Notes: generated from the sequence alone by a model not told the origin. Positions 7,201 through 15,568 are shown, counted from the first letter of the stretch. The stretch is DNA of 64,000 bases from Microbaculum marinisediminis (GCF_025397915.1 NZ_JALIDZ010000002.1:1-64000); one strand, 5' to 3'. Numbers and translations: made by a program.

Positions 7201-7426
7201 GGTCACTACGGCGGAAATTATATCCGCCTGTCGCCCGGCCGCAGCCATTGGATTTATTGCATTCTCGCGCTGCCCGTGCTATGCTACAAACAAAGCTACC
7301 CACAAAAGCTAAGGGTGGCCAGCCGGCTTGGGGGCGACATGCCGGCGCGATTGTTCCGGGAAACGCGATGCGGCTTGAACAAATGAACACGACAGACCCG
7401 CTTGGAAATTTGATCGGGGGCCAGCC
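7201..7426. other. Intergenic region before the ejection-protein genes
   Basis: No convincing gene is seen. The stretch contains CTACCCACAA at 7296-7305 in an AT-richer segment. A 15-codon frame (7383-7430, MNTTDPLGNLIGGQP) overlaps the next start by ATGA and may be a leader peptide. It probably holds the promoter for 7427-10987. Confidence 0.4.
7296..7305 (+). promoter_or_regulatory. CTACCCACAA motif, copy 3
   Basis: It reads CTACCCACAAAAGCTAAGG and lies 122 bp before the ejection-protein gene. The flank AAGCTAA is shared with the minus-strand reading of copy 4 (CTACCCACAAGCTAACC). Confidence 0.5.
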
Positions 7427-8869
7427 ATGATGGCCGCCCCCCTTGCCTCTCCCGAGACGAGCACGGCCGGGATGACGCGGACCCAGGCCATCACGCAGTT
7501 GTTGCGTATGGGCTACAGCCAGACAGAGGCAACCCGCATCGCGGATGCTGGTGACTCCAGCGCCGCGCGGGCCATGCCTACGCCCGGTGATGGCGGGACA
7601 CCTGCAGCGATGGCTGCAATCAAAACGCAGGACATGGACAGGCAAAACCGTGATGAGCGGAGAACCGGCAGGGGCGGCTTTGCCCCGCAAGGCCAGTCCA
7701 TCGCTAGCGCAATGATGAGCGCGCCGGACCCGCTCAATCCGGGCGGCTTTCATGCCGCTGGTAGGGGGCGGGACTACGCCGCCGCACCATTCGAGGCACA
7801 GAGTCCAGGCGCAGCGTTGGGAGCGGTTCAGGCAGCCTACGGGCGGGGAGAAATGACCGGCCATGAGGCAACGCAGGCCATCAGGGGAATTCAGCAGCCT
7901 GGGGCTACCCGTCAGGGCATGGGGTTCATGTCTGGGGTTGGTGATTTCCTTGGTGGGCTGCTTAACCCCGAAGGCGCATCCCGGACCCGCGTTGCTACGG
8001 CGCTGATGAAAGAGGGTGTCCCGCCTAATACGGCGATGCTGCTTGCCAGCGACAAGGGCTTGCTGCGGGGCTATGTGCAGTCCCGCATGTCCGGGACAAA
8101 GCCCATCGTCATCAACGACAAGCTGATTGACCCTAGCACGGGCCGCGTCCTGGGGGACTATGGCGACCCGGAGAAGCCGGCCGCGCCTATTTCGGTTGGC
8201 AAGGATTCCCGCCTGTTCGATCCGACGACGGGTCAGTGGATAGCGTCGCCCGGCGCCGATGAGATGGAAAGGCCGGACTTCAAGGACATTGCTGGAGTTC
8301 GGAAGGAAATCCAGTCGCTGCCGAGCTACAAGAACTATGCGCAGGCCGCGCCTATCTGGTCGTCAATCGTCGACGCCGAAGGACGCGACACCAAGGCCTC
8401 CGACCTGAACTTCATTTACGGTATCGGCAAGCTGTTCGATCCGGGCAGCGTCGTGCGTGAGGGCGAAATGGTCATGGTGCAGAGCACCGCGAACCTTCCC
8501 CAACGCATTCTGGCTGCAATCAGCATCGTGAACAGCAAGGGGCGCCTGACCCCTGATATGCGGTCCGAACTGTTGGCGGAAGCGCAGTCGCGCATGAATG
8601 CCTACGACGATGCGCTACGGACCGACATTCGGTCTTACCGAGGCCTTGCCCGTAGGTATGGCGTGAACCCGCGAGACATGATACCGCGCCGCGCCCCAAT
8701 GGCGGAATCGGCACCGACCACACCCGGAGACCCCGAACCCGCGCCCGAGCTCGAACCCGGCGGCTTCAGCCCGGCACTACAGCACGGCAGCATGTCGCCG
8801 GCCCCGACCCGGAGCGGGGGCCGCTCTGGCACTACGTCGAGCGGCATTCGCTGGAGGCTCGAAGACTAA
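7427..8869 (+). CDS. Putative phage internal virion/ejection protein
   Basis: The 480-residue protein resembles proteins in alphaproteobacterial prophages that lie beside DNA-ejection proteins. Residues about 1-130 are low-complexity and rich in Ala, Gly and Met. Residues about 275-425 hold the recognisable block: VRKEIQSLPSYKNYAQAAP, DLNFIYGIGKLFDPGSVVRE and MVMVQSTANLP. The C-terminal 60 residues are proline-rich and disordered. The ATG is preceded by GGGGG, and the stop overlaps the next start by one base. In a complete podophage such genes sit with tail and capsid genes, which are absent here. Assignment is from remembered family features, without a search. Confidence 0.65.
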   Translation: MMAAPLASPETSTAGMTRTQAITQLLRMGYSQTEATRIADAGDSSAARAMPTPGDGGTPAAMAAIKTQDMDRQNRDERRTGRGGFAPQGQSIASAMMSAPDPLNPGGFHAAGRGRDYAAAPFEAQSPGAALGAVQAAYGRGEMTGHEATQAIRGIQQPGATRQGMGFMSGVGDFLGGLLNPEGASRTRVATALMKEGVPPNTAMLLASDKGLLRGYVQSRMSGTKPIVINDKLIDPSTGRVLGDYGDPEKPAAPISVGKDSRLFDPTTGQWIASPGADEMERPDFKDIAGVRKEIQSLPSYKNYAQAAPIWSSIVDAEGRDTKASDLNFIYGIGKLFDPGSVVREGEMVMVQSTANLPQRILAAISIVNSKGRLTPDMRSELLAEAQSRMNAYDDALRTDIRSYRGLARRYGVNPRDMIPRRAPMAESAPTTPGDPEPAPELEPGGFSPALQHGSMSPAPTRSGGRSGTTSSGIRWRLED

Positions 8870-10782
8870 TGCCAACGCTCAATATTGAAGGCGTTGGCCG
8901 CGTCACGGTTGACGAGAATTTCGCCACCCTGCCCCCGGATGAGCAGGAACGCGTCATCGGTGATATCGTCTCGCAAACCGGCAGCGGCGGGGATAGCGCC
9001 AATGACGTTACCGCGCTGGCCGCTGGCGAATACATCGAAGGCATTCCGATTGTCGGCCCCTACATTCGCGGTGGCGCGGATAGGCTCGGTGCGGGGATTC
9101 GATCGGCCATCTATGACACCGATTACGAGGACGAGCTGGCCTTTATCCAGGGCCGAAACGCGGATCTCGAAGAAAGCCACCCCAATCTCGCCACAGGGGC
9201 GAACATCGTCGGTGGCGTTGTCGGCATAGCTCCGGCCGTCATGGCGGCACCCGCTGCGTTCGGCGCCGGGGGCGGTTCGCTATTGGCGCGCTCCGGTGCG
9301 GGGGCGCTGTCCGGTGGTGCTATTGGCGGCGCCGACGCCGCTGTTAGATCGGACGGTGATATTGGAGAGACTGCACAAGGCGCGCTCTTTGGGGGCGCGC
9401 TAGGCGGTGTATCTCCGCTGGCTGGCGACCTTATCAGCGGCGGTTACAACCGTGTGATGAACTGGTTTCAAGGCCCGTCGCGGGCGCAGGCGAATTTCGG
9501 CCGCGCCGCACAGGCTGACGACGTTGCCGGCGACATGGCGGACAGGCTCGCTGCGCTCGGTGATGACGCCATGCCGATGGACCTTGGCCCCAACCTGCAA
9601 CAACAGGCCGGGGCACTGGCAGCGACTCCAGGGCCGGGACAGCAAACCATTCGATCGGCGGTCCGCGCGCGCAATGCCGGGGCCACAGGCCGCATTACCG
9701 GTGCGCTTGACGACACATTCGGGCCGGCTCGCGACCCCGGTATGATTGACGACGCAATCCGTATTCGGCAGCGCGCGCTAGGCCCCGACTATGAGGACGC
9801 ATTCTTGAATGCGCGCCGCGTCGACACGTCGCCGATAGCCCAAAACCTTGATGCGATGAAAACGCGGCTTCGGGGCGATGCACAGCGCGCCATCGGCCGC
9901 GTTCGGGACATGCTGAATATCACCGGGACCGATCAACTGGACCCGAACCCGAGAACCCTCTTTGAGACGCGCCACGCCATCGATGCAATGATGGATACGG
10001 CGGACAGGAACACCGCCCCTGCCCTAACCATTGCACGACAGCAAATCGACCGCGAGCTTACCCGCGCCGTTCCCGGTATCAAGGCGGTTGATGCCCGTCA
10101 TGCCGAACTTGCGCGACAGTCGGAAGCCCTGGCCCTTGGCCAACGCGTCCTGGAGGCCGGCAAGACCGCGCCGCGCCCGACCACCTTCGCCGATGACTTC
10201 GCCAGCCGGACGCCAAGGCAACAGGTTCGAATGCGCCAGGGCGCCAGAGCCGAGATTGATAGGATCGTCGGAAACAATGCGAACGACCGCGTTGCGCTCA
10301 ACAAGATCCTGAAGGGTGAAGGCGATTGGAACCGTGACCGCCTCGTGACGCTGTTCGGCGCAAAGAAAGCCGATCGGATTCTTGGCGTCATGGACCGCGA
10401 GGCCCGTTACTACGGCACGAGCCAGACCGTAACGCAAAATTCGCAGACGGCAGCCCGCCAGGCGGGGCAAGCCGAGATTGGCACCCCAGGCGGATTCCCC
10501 GAACCGCCCCAGACGATTTGGGGGACGGTCATCAAGGGTGGTCAGAAGCTCGTCGGCGCACTCCGCAACGAAACCCGCACGGCAAGCAATGCCGAGCTTG
10601 CCGACTTGCTGGCAGCCCGCGACCCTAGAACCGTCACCGCTGCAATTCGTGCCGTGCAGGCTGCACAGCGGCGCGGAGACATTACGCAGGCGGTGGCTCG
10701 CGAGACGTTGCAGGCGCTTGGAATCGGCGTCGTGCCGGCTGCCAGCGGCGCTAGCTCGATGCCCCGGAACGTCCAACCATGA
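8869..10782 (+). CDS. Putative phage DNA-ejection protein
   Basis: The 637-residue protein has an N-terminal block (MPTLNIEGVGRVTVDENF), then ESHPNLATGANIVGGVVG followed by long Gly/Ala-rich hydrophobic stretches at about residues 110-185. This is typical of podophage and P22-like ejection proteins that enter the cell envelope. The central 300-470 region is helical and charged. It shares a one-base overlap (TAATG) with the upstream gene, so the two are probably made in equal amounts. Its presence without capsid, portal or tail genes is the oddest structural feature of the element. The protein may be delivered through a helper particle, or it may be a relic of a lost virion module. Confidence 0.65.
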   Translation: MPTLNIEGVGRVTVDENFATLPPDEQERVIGDIVSQTGSGGDSANDVTALAAGEYIEGIPIVGPYIRGGADRLGAGIRSAIYDTDYEDELAFIQGRNADLEESHPNLATGANIVGGVVGIAPAVMAAPAAFGAGGGSLLARSGAGALSGGAIGGADAAVRSDGDIGETAQGALFGGALGGVSPLAGDLISGGYNRVMNWFQGPSRAQANFGRAAQADDVAGDMADRLAALGDDAMPMDLGPNLQQQAGALAATPGPGQQTIRSAVRARNAGATGRITGALDDTFGPARDPGMIDDAIRIRQRALGPDYEDAFLNARRVDTSPIAQNLDAMKTRLRGDAQRAIGRVRDMLNITGTDQLDPNPRTLFETRHAIDAMMDTADRNTAPALTIARQQIDRELTRAVPGIKAVDARHAELARQSEALALGQRVLEAGKTAPRPTTFADDFASRTPRQQVRMRQGARAEIDRIVGNNANDRVALNKILKGEGDWNRDRLVTLFGAKKADRILGVMDREARYYGTSQTVTQNSQTAARQAGQAEIGTPGGFPEPPQTIWGTVIKGGQKLVGALRNETRTASNAELADLLAARDPRTVTAAIRAVQAAQRRGDITQAVARETLQALGIGVVPAASGASSMPRNVQP

Positions 10783-10810
10783 ACCTGCCCGACGTTGATG
10801 ACACGGACCC

Positions 10811-10987
10811 ATGACCAGTCGGCAGATTGCGCAGTCGATTGTGCAGGTAAGCGGTCACGACGCCCGCGACAGGCGGCACGTGTCGGGTCTGGTCAAGCGG
10901 GTCGGTAAGGCTTTGCCGAAAATGGACGGAAGCAGGCATGTCCAGTGCGGATCCGACGCGCATGGAAACGTCGTGTGGACGTGCTGA
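10811..10987 (+). CDS. Small hypothetical protein (58 aa)
   Basis: The frame starts at ATG 10811 (MTSRQIAQSIVQVSGHDARD) and ends MDGSRHVQCGSDAHGNVVWTC. Its start overlaps by ATGA an 11-codon frame that begins at the stop of the ejection gene, so coupled translation is possible. The composition is basic with two cysteines near the C-terminus. No family is recognised. It lies in the same direction and immediately after the ejection genes. Confidence 0.45.
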   Translation: MTSRQIAQSIVQVSGHDARDRRHVSGLVKRVGKALPKMDGSRHVQCGSDAHGNVVWTC

Positions 10988-11038
10988 CGGTCGGAAAGCA
11001 CTAGGGGTGAAACTGTGAGACTAGGGTCAAAAAGTAAC

Positions 11039-11147
11039 TTGACATTAACAACGGACATCATATGCTCCGTCATGAGGTCGTAAGGCCTTTCAGGTTCACC
11101 GTATGGGGGCCGCGAAAAGCCGGGTTCATCCCGGCTTTTTCGTTTTG
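11039..11147 (+). ncRNA. Candidate small RNA (promoter-terminator pair)
   Basis: TTGACA at 11039-11044 and TATGCT at 11061-11066, spaced by 16 bp, form a good sigma-70-like promoter. A strong terminator follows at about 11115-11146. No open frame lies between them, and the next gene runs in the opposite direction. A transcript of about 70-75 nt starting near 11073 is predicted, overlapping the 3' end of the DUF3800 gene in antisense. Confidence 0.35.
11115..11146. terminator. Bidirectional terminator between convergent units
   Basis: The stem AAAGCCGGG with CCCGGCTTT encloses a TTCAT loop and is followed by tttcgtttt. Upstream A residues make it usable from the minus strand as well. The stop codon of the DUF3800 gene is in the loop. 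Confidence 0.8.
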
Positions 11148-11944
11148 GGATCAAAGCAATAGTATTTGATGCCAAGATGTGGCAAGTGTTCCCTTGAGAG
11201 AGCGAAGTCGGCTATTCTTCGACTGTCTCTCAGGCTTCTATAAAGCCAGAACTTCTTATCATACCTCCACCTAGAAATCGAATATATGTAGCTATCCGCG
11301 ACCTGCAGCAGTGGGTGATTTTTTGGCTTGTGTTGAATCCTCCCAAGCGTTTCCTGAAAATCACTCACTCCTAATGGATTATATTTTTCACTACTTTTTG
11401 CACTAAATCCCATCCCATTAGATTTGAGATTTCTAAAATAATTAGTCACGATTTCGTTTACAGCGGGATCTTGCTCAAAAACCACGTGAAGTTTACGTTG
11501 CTCTAAACGAGCAATTTTTGCGGCGCGCTCTACTGTTATGTCGAACGCGCTGCGGCACAATAACCACTTATCATTATACTCCTCTAAGTACCCTCGCGCG
11601 ACATATCCGGGGCGATCAATGACGCACCCAATGCCGATAACGGGTGATGTGCACAAGACTCCGCGCCAATCATCCCAAAACTCATCGCGAACGTGCTGGC
11701 TTTTGCGCCCAAGCCACGAAAAGCCTTTATTCTCGGATAACATATCCGTTATGTGGGCGGGTTTTCGAAGTTTCCATTTTTGTGAGAATGCAGAAACGAG
11801 CTCTCTAACCGCATTGTTGTCCTCCCCGCGAACTAAGATGCCTCCAAATCCAAACCAATCACGCCCCTTGCGCGATGCGTCGGATTTCTTGTCTGGATGA
11901 CGATTCCCCGTTTCATCCATGTAAAGAGTGTAGGGCCGCTGCAT
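11126..11944 (-). CDS. DUF3800 protein, low-GC cargo
   Basis: This 272-residue protein belongs to the DUF3800 family, which has a predicted RNase H-like fold and is common in mobile elements and near defence genes. The diagnostic N-terminus is MQRPYTLYMDETGNRHPDKK, with the conserved Asp-Glu-Thr-Gly. Further features are RDWFGFGGILVRGED and the C-terminal PLLQVADSYIYSISR block. The ATG at 11944 was chosen because GAAGGA lies 8 bases upstream. It is transcribed opposite to its neighbours and is clearly AT-richer: 11341-11400 has 21 G or C in 60. This suggests recent acquisition as a moron or anti-phage cargo gene. A defence function is inference. Confidence 0.85.
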   Translation of the reverse strand: MQRPYTLYMDETGNRHPDKKSDASRKGRDWFGFGGILVRGEDNNAVRELVSAFSQKWKLRKPAHITDMLSENKGFSWLGRKSQHVRDEFWDDWRGVLCTSPVIGIGCVIDRPGYVARGYLEEYNDKWLLCRSAFDITVERAAKIARLEQRKLHVVFEQDPAVNEIVTNYFRNLKSNGMGFSAKSSEKYNPLGVSDFQETLGRIQHKPKNHPLLQVADSYIYSISRWRYDKKFWLYRSLRDSRRIADFALSREHLPHLGIKYYCFDPKTKKPG

Positions 11945-12028
11945 GTCACGTCCTTCTGTTACATAAACTTCATGCCAGTTAAGCTGCCCGCTGCCAATAC
12001 CCGGCCCAGTTCCGACTAACCGGATGTA

Positions 12029-12265
12029 TTGGAGAGTGTCGAACTGACCAAGGACCAGCGCGACGCGCATATCCGGCGGTACGCGGAACTGATTGAAGCG
12101 CGGGAGACTGCTGCGACAGAGTGTCGTACCAGTCTCGAAGACGGCCGTAGGGCAGGCCCACAGCATCAGAAGCAAACCGCCCGCAAGGTTGCCGAGGAAA
12201 CCGGACTGAGTGTCCGAACAGTACAGCGCGTTCTCAATCCCGCGCCGCCCAAGCATCCTGTATAG
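12029..12265 (+). CDS. HTH protein, paralogue of 6709-7200
   Basis: The 78-residue product contains KDQRDAHIRRYAELIEA, then GRRAGPQHQKQTARKVAEET leading into a helix-turn-helix, LSVRTVQRVLNP. The DNA is nearly identical to 6879-7037. The apparent start is a TTG at 12029 without a good ribosome site. The gene may therefore be an N-terminally truncated duplicate or use an unrecognised start. It lies just upstream of the divergent DUF3800 gene and 55 bp before the next gene, a natural position for a local repressor. The paralogy is certain; the function is inferred. Confidence 0.6.
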   Translation: MESVELTKDQRDAHIRRYAELIEARETAATECRTSLEDGRRAGPQHQKQTARKVAEETGLSVRTVQRVLNPAPPKHPV

Positions 12266-12319
12266 TTAGAGAATGCAATTCATGTTATTGTTTCGAGTGA
12301 ATTTCAACCGGAGGGCGAT

Positions 12320-12847
12320 ATGGCTGAGCCTGGAAACGCGACGATTACGATGACAGTTAATTGGGCCATCGGTTTTATTGCCAGCAGTGCTATCGCTTTG
12401 GCGAGCGGTGCTTGGGTGCTTTGGACATTTACAATGGGTAGCCTGCAATCCGATGTTGCTGAAATTCGGGCTGCTGTTACTAAAACACAAGACGGAGTTA
12501 CTGGAGCGCGGGACTATACGCGTGAATCAGACGCCGCCCTTCGTACGGAGTTCTCCAATCTTACGGCTGAACTCCGAGTTACCAACGCTCGCCTTTCCGA
12601 TCTGACTGGTTCTGTATCGCGCTTGGACAGCAGCATTCAGGATGTCGATCAAAAGCTATCCGCGTCGGTTTTAAGGCAGCAAGATTTCGAGCGTTGGGTC
12701 GTGACTAGACTGGGGCCAATTGGCATTGCGCCGACACAGCTTATGACACCAGAAGAGTGGGGGAAGCAGCAATCGGAAATCATCCTGAAGCTTCAAAAGG
12801 AAGATGATCCTCTGACGGGCTGGTATAACGCAACGCTTAAACCCTGA
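12320..12847 (+). CDS. Membrane-anchored coiled-coil protein
   Basis: The 175-residue protein has one N-terminal transmembrane segment (about residues 14-38, WAIGFIASSAIALASGAWVL). A periplasmic coiled coil with heptads rich in Leu, Val and Asp/Thr follows (residues 40-120, for example SNLTAELRVTNARLSDL). The start is preceded by CGGAGGG. Its position in the small-gene region resembles that of phage spanin, holin or stator-like accessory proteins. No lysis enzyme is next to it, so a lysis role is not supported. Confidence 0.7.
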   Translation: MAEPGNATITMTVNWAIGFIASSAIALASGAWVLWTFTMGSLQSDVAEIRAAVTKTQDGVTGARDYTRESDAALRTEFSNLTAELRVTNARLSDLTGSVSRLDSSIQDVDQKLSASVLRQQDFERWVVTRLGPIGIAPTQLMTPEEWGKQQSEIILKLQKEDDPLTGWYNATLKP

Positions 12848-12985
12848 GAGGACCTTCAAATTTGCTTTTGCGGCACTTGTTGTTCCGCTTGCAATCCACC
12901 TCGCATAAGCGCACGATAGGCGCGCCGATCGGGAGTTGGAGCTCCCGACCGGCACTTGCCACCCAACGCCGTGAGGAGGCGTTCG

Positions 12986-13165
12986 ATGACCGATAACACT
13001 TCTACCAAAAACACGGCTCGGCACGAGTCCCTTCCGGCACAATCCGAAAGGGAGAATAGCCATGTCGAAGACAATCACCCGCCGCACCGCCGTCACGGGT
13101 CTGGCAGCCGCTCCGGCCGCCCTTGCCGCTACCCAAGCGCCCGCATTTGCTGCTGTCGATCCTGA
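12986..13165 (+). CDS. Small basic frame overlapping the Tat-signal gene
   Basis: A 59-codon frame starts at ATG 12986 behind a strong ribosome site (GAGGAGG, 8 bases upstream). It begins MTDNTSTKNTARHESLPAQS and overlaps the next gene in another frame for 104 bases. The overlapping part is Arg/Ser-rich and may be only a shadow. The strong ribosome site suggests that at least the first 25 codons are translated, perhaps as a leader coupled to the gene at 13062. No family is recognised. Confidence 0.35.
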   Translation: MTDNTSTKNTARHESLPAQSERENSHVEDNHPPHRRHGSGSRSGRPCRYPSARICCCRS

Positions 13166-13466
13166 CGCCGACCTTTTGGCGCTTTGCCGCGATTGGCACG
13201 GGGCCAACGCTGCATTTCGCGCGTATCAGAACCCACGATGGGCTTCTGGTGAAGATCCCGACGCCGAGGCAAACAGGCTTTCCGAAGGAGCATGGGCACT
13301 GTTGCGCAGGATCGCGGATACACCTGCACGGTCAAATGCGGGGCTTATCGCCAAAGCGAAGGTTGCCCGCGCCGAGGTCGAAGGCGATCGGTGGGGCGAC
13401 GGCGATATCCTCGAACAGCTAGCCATTTCCGTAATTGATGATGCCGCTTCGGGACGCGCGATATGA
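13062..13466 (+). CDS. Tat-signal phage-associated protein
   Basis: The 134-residue protein begins with a twin-arginine signal, MSKTITRRTAVTGLAAAPAAL, ending near AFA, so export by Tat is predicted. The mature part (DPDADLLALCRDWHGANAAF, PARSNAGLIAKAKVARAEVE) is helical and matches a family frequent in alphaproteobacterial prophages, of unknown function. The ribosome site AAAGGGAG lies upstream. It overlaps 13463-13708 by ATGA. No catalytic motif is seen. Confidence 0.75.
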   Translation: MSKTITRRTAVTGLAAAPAALAATQAPAFAAVDPDADLLALCRDWHGANAAFRAYQNPRWASGEDPDAEANRLSEGAWALLRRIADTPARSNAGLIAKAKVARAEVEGDRWGDGDILEQLAISVIDDAASGRAI

Positions 13467-13708
13467 CCGCCCCCGATCTTGTTGAATTCGCCGCTATTCC
13501 GGATGTCTTCGCGTCTGGTCTCGGGCGGGCGGAGGATGTGGGAGGCGGATGCATCCGCCTAACTTTCTTCGCAAACGACAACGGCCAACGTGTCGTGGCG
13601 GCGAAAGTCGTCATGCCGGCGGAAGCGGTCGCCGATCTGGTGAAGGCGATTCACAACGGGCGCCGACAGACCATCGATGAAGCGGGCGAAGTTGCGTCCG
13701 TAAACTGA
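13463..13708 (+). CDS. Small conserved phage protein
   Basis: This 81-residue protein is unrecognised beyond similarity to small phage-region proteins of the pattern RLTFFANDNGQRVVAAKVVMPAEAVADLV. It overlaps the Tat-signal gene by ATGA and is likely its translational partner. It is acidic and predicted soluble. No function can be given. Confidence 0.65.
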   Translation: MTAPDLVEFAAIPDVFASGLGRAEDVGGGCIRLTFFANDNGQRVVAAKVVMPAEAVADLVKAIHNGRRQTIDEAGEVASVN

Positions 13709-13728
13709 TCAATCTGGAGACCACAACC

Positions 13729-14010
13729 ATGAATGCAACCGAAAAGCGCCTGGCCGACGCCCTTAACGGCTACGGCGATGCGACCACCTACATTTCCAAT
13801 TTGTCGGTGTTGCTCGATAAGGCAGTCGAGGAACTGTTAAGCGCCGACCGGGAAAGCATCTCCGGGGCTGTGGCAGCCATTGATCGGTGCACGGCCCTGA
13901 TGATTATCGCTCGGGACAGTGCGGAAGGTGAGGTCAAGGCGATGGACGCTAGGGCGGGCATCACAGCTTCCGCCCGTGAGGCGCCGGAGATGGGCGCCCC
14001 ATGCGCCTAA
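13729..14010 (+). CDS. Hypothetical helical protein
   Basis: The 93-residue product (MNATEKRLADALNGYGDATT) is predicted mostly helical and soluble, and has no recognised domain. It is preceded by CTGGAGA and lies 20 bp after the previous gene in the same direction. It overlaps the start of 14001-14201 by ten bases in another frame. Confidence 0.6.
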   Translation: MNATEKRLADALNGYGDATTYISNLSVLLDKAVEELLSADRESISGAVAAIDRCTALMIIARDSAEGEVKAMDARAGITASAREAPEMGAPCA

Positions 14011-14201
14011 TCCGTCTCATCCTCGCATCATGGACCATGCAGGCCGGTAGTAAGGCCCTGGGCGGCGCGATTGCCATTGCCGAGCGGTACGACACCGGAG
14101 ACTCATGGGCGCGCCTTGTCGCCCCTGTCGTGCGGCTTGGCGCGGCCTGTACGTCCGTTGCGGACTGGCTGGCGCCGGAAATCCGTTTGCCCCGGCGCTG
14201 A
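14001..14201 (+). CDS. Small hypothetical protein at the end of the rightward unit
   Basis: This 66-residue protein begins MRLIRLILASWTMQAGSKAL, an amphipathic or membrane-associating N-terminus, and has a basic C-terminus (APEIRLPRR). It overlaps the previous gene and ends the rightward unit that faces the leftward HD-hydrolase gene. No family is recognised. The 267-bp gap that follows has no clear gene or terminator. Confidence 0.5.
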   Translation: MRLIRLILASWTMQAGSKALGGAIAIAERYDTGDSWARLVAPVVRLGAACTSVADWLAPEIRLPRR

Positions 14202-14468
14202 GCAGAGCACGGCGGCACCCGAGCCCGTCGCGGGGAAACTTGCGGCGGGCTTTATTGCGCCAATCGGCAGTGTGTTTTTGGGCGGTACAGCGATTGTTTA
14301 GATAGCAGGCCTGGGCTTGAATGACATCAAGCGGTCACTTGGGGATGAACCGCGACCGACGCATGTCCAACTGCCGCCGCGCAACAGCGCCCTACCCGCC
14401 CGCGCGGCGGCATCTAGTTATCTTCGGTCTACTAACAACGATTTCGCTTCGCCTCATATGCGGGGCGT

Positions 14469-15047
14469 CTACACTGGCCACTGTGGCGCGTAGCGCATAA
14501 GCGTGTCGTAGAACCGTTCGGACGCTTCCGACCAGGTCCAGGGCTCATCAATCGCGGACAATGGCTCCGGCAGGGGTGCCCACGGCCGCGGTTCAGGCGC
14601 CATGAAGGCGCGCTTTTCGGCGGCGACCGCACGGGCATTTGCCCGATCGATGGCTGCGGCAATCTCGACCGGAGGGGGCCAGGACAGGCCGAACCGCGCA
14701 TGTATGGCGGCGGCGGCACGCAGTCTGAGTTGCGCCAGGATGGCAAGCGTTATTGGCGCTAGCGCAGTCAACGCATTCAGTTTCGGCCCCTGATCGTTGC
14801 CTAGATAGGCTTCATGGCCATCGTGCAGCAGCCCATAGGCCCGCGCCTCGGCCGGCAGCGCCTCGGCGACGAGAACGGAATGCTGCGCAACGGAAATCAC
14901 AACATTCGGTGTAGCCCCGGCAAAGCGAGGGATCTTGGAGAGATGTTCCGCCAGATCCTCAGGATGAACCTGCTCGGGAGACGGTGCCAGCAAGTCGAAG
15001 GCCGCTCCGCTTGCCGTCTGCACCCAGGTAAAGGGATGGTTGGTCAT
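14469..15047 (-). CDS. HD-domain phosphohydrolase, phage type
   Basis: The 192-residue protein is an HD-superfamily hydrolase of the YfbR-like/phage type, a group that dephosphorylates nucleotides. It shows FTWVQTASGAAFDLLAPSPE at the N-terminus, then SVAQHSVLVAEAL, the metal-binding LLHDGHEAYLGNDQGPKL, and IDRANARAVAAEKRAF. The ATG at 15047 begins the typical MTNHPFTWVQT; an earlier ATG at 15185 lacks a ribosome site and adds unrelated sequence. Phages use such enzymes to alter nucleotide pools. The activity here is inferred from family. Confidence 0.85.
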   Translation of the reverse strand: MTNHPFTWVQTASGAAFDLLAPSPEQVHPEDLAEHLSKIPRFAGATPNVVISVAQHSVLVAEALPAEARAYGLLHDGHEAYLGNDQGPKLNALTALAPITLAILAQLRLRAAAAIHARFGLSWPPPVEIAAAIDRANARAVAAEKRAFMAPEPRPWAPLPEPLSAIDEPWTWSEASERFYDTLMRYAPQWPV

Positions 15048-15250
15048 TCCGTTCGATCTTCGAGCCCCATTCTCGAATTCAACTCCGCAATCGCCACCGA
15101 CAAGAACCGATGCAATCGCAATGCCGGTCTTTCGGTGCCTAACAAGGTGCGGGCTAGCCGTCGTCCCACTTATGATTGTGAGCATGATTAGTGGCTAGTT
15201 TGTGAACAACAATTCCGGGACGCGGGAGCAATGCGAGTCATGCAAGCTGG

Positions 15251-15568
15251 TCAGTTGCGCGCCCTCCGCCAGCCAGCGGCTCTGGCCTCATCTTCGGTAC
15301 AGAACCAGCGTTCCCCGTACTCAGGCCGGATAATCGTCGCCGAATAGTCCGCCTGCCCGGGCATGTGATAGATGCGCTCGCCGGAGTTGATGCTGATATT
15401 GCCCTTGATATCGCAGCCCGGCGCGAGCCCGACGGAGGCCGTCTTGTCTTTGATTATTGACAGAGCATTCGGATCCAGGACAGCCCAGGACGCTCCGGCC
15501 CCAAGACCGGCAGCCAATACAAGCGCCAGTATGTTCGGACGACCGTTGTTGTTCCTTTGCCGCGCCAT
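15251..15568 (-). CDS. Membrane-anchored protein with IYHMPG/GERWFC domain
   Basis: The 105-residue protein has an N-terminal membrane anchor (about residues 12-30) and a C-terminal domain CDIKGNISINSGERIYHMPG followed by GERWFCTEDEARAAGWRRA. This small domain is known as a C-terminal partner of secreted thermonucleases and ExoI-like proteins; its function is undefined. Here it is a separate gene about 400 bp downstream of an SNase gene in the same orientation, which supports a functional link. It is part of the leftward unit 16807 to 15251. Confidence 0.8.
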   Translation of the reverse strand: MARQRNNNGRPNILALVLAAGLGAGASWAVLDPNALSIIKDKTASVGLAPGCDIKGNISINSGERIYHMPGQADYSATIIRPEYGERWFCTEDEARAAGWRRARN

